Origin: an uncultured Bacteroidales bacterium | Lineage (GTDB): Bacteria > Bacteroidota > Bacteroidia > Bacteroidales > UBA932 | Assembly (NCBI GenBank): GCA_946187975.1 | Contig: CAMHTE010000004.1 | Location: 1-48,641, forward strand | Length of the DNA: 48,641 nt | Direction: 5' to 3' | Shown: one piece after another, positions 46,460-48,641 of the stretch | How the letters are laid out: every line of letters starts with the position of its first letter | Position numbering within the stretch: the first letter of the stretch is position 1 | Made by a program: the position numbers and the translations under genes | The notes under the pieces: model-generated | Databases searched by the model: none | Told to the model about the DNA's origin: nothing | The model's input: the letters and a program-made list of their open reading frames with translations, nothing else

Positions 46460-47362
46460 ATGAAGAAGATAATCAATAGAATAAGACGATTTATCGGCTG
46501 CCATTTCCCGCTGCTCTCCATAAGGCTGAACTTCCTTCGTAAGACCGGAAAGCTTCCGAATTTGAAACATCCAGGGGATCTTAACGAGAAGATACAATGG
46601 CTAAAGTTGCATGTCGACATGGGGGTATGGGCGGACCTTGCAGACAAGTATAAGGTCAGGAGGTACGTCAGTGAGCACGGTTTTGATAACATTCTTGTTA
46701 CTTTGTTGGGTAAGTTCGATTCTTCGAGGGACTTCGCCGATGCCTGGGATAGCCTGGAGGCTCCTTTTGTAGTCAAAGCCAACAACAGTTGCAAGACGGT
46801 CATCATAGTAAAAGACAAATCTTCGGTTGACCTCCCGTCCATTCTCCGTCAGCTCGACGGGTGGCTTGCTGACAGGAGTTTCTGGGGCTTTTATTTCGAG
46901 CCGCATTACAGGCTGATCCGTCCCTGCATCATTGTTGAGCGTTTCCTGGAAGAGACCGGGCCTGCGTCGGAATGGTCATCCTCGCTGGTAGATTACAAGG
47001 TTTGGTGCTTCAACGGACAGCCTGAGTGTATCTGTGTCTATTTCGATAGGACCCCGCACAGTGTACGTATGGCCTGCTTCGATACGGCCTGGAAGGAGCA
47101 TCCCGAGAGGCTGGTGTATTCGGATCATTTCCGCAAGTCGGATGTTCAGATTGCTAAACCTGAGGGACTGGAGAAGATGTTGGAATATGCCGCCGAGCTT
47201 TCTGAGGGCTTCCCGCAGGTGCGGGTGGATTTCTACTATATCTCCGGCCGTATCTATTTCGGGGAGATGACTTTTACCTCCAACGGAGGATACATGGATT
47301 ATTTCACTCCCGGGTATCTGCGGGAGATGGGAACCCTTTGCCGGCTACCTGAGGAAAAGTAG
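46460..47362 (+). CDS. TupA-like ATP-grasp protein
   Basis: 'LNEKIQWLKLH', 'LADKYKVRRYV', 'PFVVKANNSCKTVIIVKDK', 'DYKVWCFNGQPECICVYFDR', 'QVRVDFYYISGRIYFGEMTFTSNGGYMDYFTP'. Confidence 0.85.
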   Translation: MKKIINRIRRFIGCHFPLLSIRLNFLRKTGKLPNLKHPGDLNEKIQWLKLHVDMGVWADLADKYKVRRYVSEHGFDNILVTLLGKFDSSRDFADAWDSLEAPFVVKANNSCKTVIIVKDKSSVDLPSILRQLDGWLADRSFWGFYFEPHYRLIRPCIIVERFLEETGPASEWSSSLVDYKVWCFNGQPECICVYFDRTPHSVRMACFDTAWKEHPERLVYSDHFRKSDVQIAKPEGLEKMLEYAAELSEGFPQVRVDFYYISGRIYFGEMTFTSNGGYMDYFTPGYLREMGTLCRLPEEK

Positions 47363-48079
47363 CAGGAACTTCCTGATGGCTCTGGGGAGTCCGGTGCGGC
47401 GAGGTCTCTTTCCGACGTGCGGATAATAATTCACGAACTCCACATTCCTGGCGTTCAGTCCCGGTCCGAACAGCAGATCCGGACTAATTCCCGCCTTGTA
47501 TAATACCGCAGTGGCGCTCAGCTGATCGCGGGGGATACCTTCCGAAAACGCCTTCCACCAGGCTTCGTCCACGGCAATTACTTCAGGATCAGTGTGCTTC
47601 CGCAGCACAATATTGGTTTCGTAAAGCCCGATATGTCTGGGAATGCGGTCGCGACGCAGATGCCTACGGAGCCTGAGAATGTCGCAAAAACCTGATAGGG
47701 AGGAGTCGAAGCATGCGGCCGCCTCGTCGTAAATGCAGTCGCGGGTGCTGTGAGGAACCATTCCGACCTTGGTCCTCTCCGAAGAGAGTTTTTCTTCCAC
47801 CTTTTCGTAAAAAACGTCCGAGGCAATCTGCAGGTTGGCATCCATGAAAAGGCTTAAATCGTATTCGGGAAGCACCTTATGGGGCAGCAGTTTGACATAC
47901 GCCGAGCGGACCTTGGGGCTGCTTTCCACCGTGGGGACGGGACGCAGCTGCCACACTCCGTCGCTCTTGGCCTCCGGCTTGTCCGTAAAACAGATGTAAT
48001 CCCAGTCGGGACGCGTGGCAAGCGGCTGGCGCAGAATATCGTATGCGCCCGTTATGCAGGTATAGACGACTTTTTTCAT
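47345..48079 (-). CDS. DUF616/TOD1-MUCI70-like glycosyltransferase
   Basis: 'KKVVYTCITGAYDILRQPLATRPDWDYICFTDKP', 'SAYVKLLPHKVLPEYDLSLFMDANLQI', 'CIYDEAAACF'; ATG 48079. Confidence 0.78.
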   Translation of the reverse strand: MKKVVYTCITGAYDILRQPLATRPDWDYICFTDKPEAKSDGVWQLRPVPTVESSPKVRSAYVKLLPHKVLPEYDLSLFMDANLQIASDVFYEKVEEKLSSERTKVGMVPHSTRDCIYDEAAACFDSSLSGFCDILRLRRHLRRDRIPRHIGLYETNIVLRKHTDPEVIAVDEAWWKAFSEGIPRDQLSATAVLYKAGISPDLLFGPGLNARNVEFVNYYPHVGKRPRRTGLPRAIRKFLLLFLR

Positions 48080-48641
48080 AGGGGAAGTTTGCATTGACCG
48101 CCCAGTTCCAGCAGGAATTGAGGGGTGTGGAAGTCCATTTTTCCGCCGTATGCGGAGAAGGTCATTTCGCCGAAATACAGCCTGCCCCCGGCTTCATAGA
48201 AATCGACGCGTACTTCGGGGAAACCCTTTGAGAGCCTTGCAGCCGCCTCAAGCATCTCGCTCAGATGGGCAGGAGGAGGAAGAGGACGGTCCAGGGTATG
48301 ATAATGCTCCGTGGATACGTCGGCGCCCTCAATCGGGGTCCAGTCAGTGCCGTAGGTCCGGACCTCTACGTGCCCGGCCTTGCGGTTGACGCAAGCCCAG
48401 ATGCAGTAGGGGCGCCCGTCGAAGCACCAGATTTTATAGTCGGGGATGGAATCGCCGCCTCCGGGGAGAGGAAGAAGGGTTTCTGCGAGTATCCTGCGAG
48501 GAATGCGGTCGTAAAAGAACTCTCCGTTGACATAGCCGAACCTGCGTTTGAGCTTGCGCTCGAGGGTTTTGCAGATAGAATCCCTTTCAAAATCCGGGGA
48601 GGATTTATCTACCAGGACGGTGGAACCGCTGTCGTGGTTGC
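48076..48641 (-). CDS. TupA-like ATP-grasp protein, C-terminal part (5' end outside window)
   Basis: Minus-strand frame ending TGA at 48076-48078 reads '...DYKIWCFDGRPYCIWACVNRKAGHVEVRTYGTDWTPIEGADVSTEHYHTLDRPLPPPAHLSEMLEAAARLSKGFPEVRVDFYEAGGRLYFGEMTFSAYGGKMDFHTPQFLLELGGQCKLPL*'. Absent from the ORF track because no start lies in the window. Confidence 0.85.
   Translation of the reverse strand, partial: NHDSGSTVLVDKSSPDFERDSICKTLERKLKRRFGYVNGEFFYDRIPRRILAETLLPLPGGGDSIPDYKIWCFDGRPYCIWACVNRKAGHVEVRTYGTDWTPIEGADVSTEHYHTLDRPLPPPAHLSEMLEAAARLSKGFPEVRVDFYEAGGRLYFGEMTFSAYGGKMDFHTPQFLLELGGQCKLPL

Noticed and set aside
1-48641. CRISPR arrays, mobile elements, defence or phage modules
   Set aside because: No spaced direct repeats, transposase, integrase, restriction-modification or toxin-antitoxin genes seen among the translations.

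Overview
The window looks like a chromosomal segment of a Bacteroidota (Bacteroidales-type) bacterium. Supporting signs are TAnnTTTG -7 promoter boxes, Bacteroidetes-type families (HU-CCDC81, DUF4922, DUF6515, GLUG lipoproteins, putative porin) and many lipoproteins. I see about 44 protein genes, one tRNA-Asn(GTT), several intrinsic terminators, and no CRISPR array, rRNA, transposase, integrase or phage module. Most content is housekeeping: asnS, udk, exbB/exbD, ansA, tatD, dprA, queA, an RsmF-like methyltransferase, M13 peptidase, folP, tmk, sppA, rubrerythrin, murI. The more unusual parts are: (1) very short divergent promoters where a -7 box sits exactly 6 nt before the start codon, suggesting leaderless mRNAs and explaining TTG start miscalls; (2) convergent genes with overlapping stop codons, one with a plus-strand terminator embedded in murI; (3) a TPR histidine kinase plus stand-alone receiver facing a kinase-less TPR look-alike; (4) a HIT-like/DUF4922-SpoIID fusion overlapping an AmpG-like permease; (5) a glycan cluster with two TupA-like ATP-grasp genes flanking a DUF616-type gene, the second missing from the ORF track because it runs off the window; (6) an SGNH lipoprotein paired with a fimbrillin-like/GLUG lipoprotein. 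All assignments are by reading translations; no database search was run.
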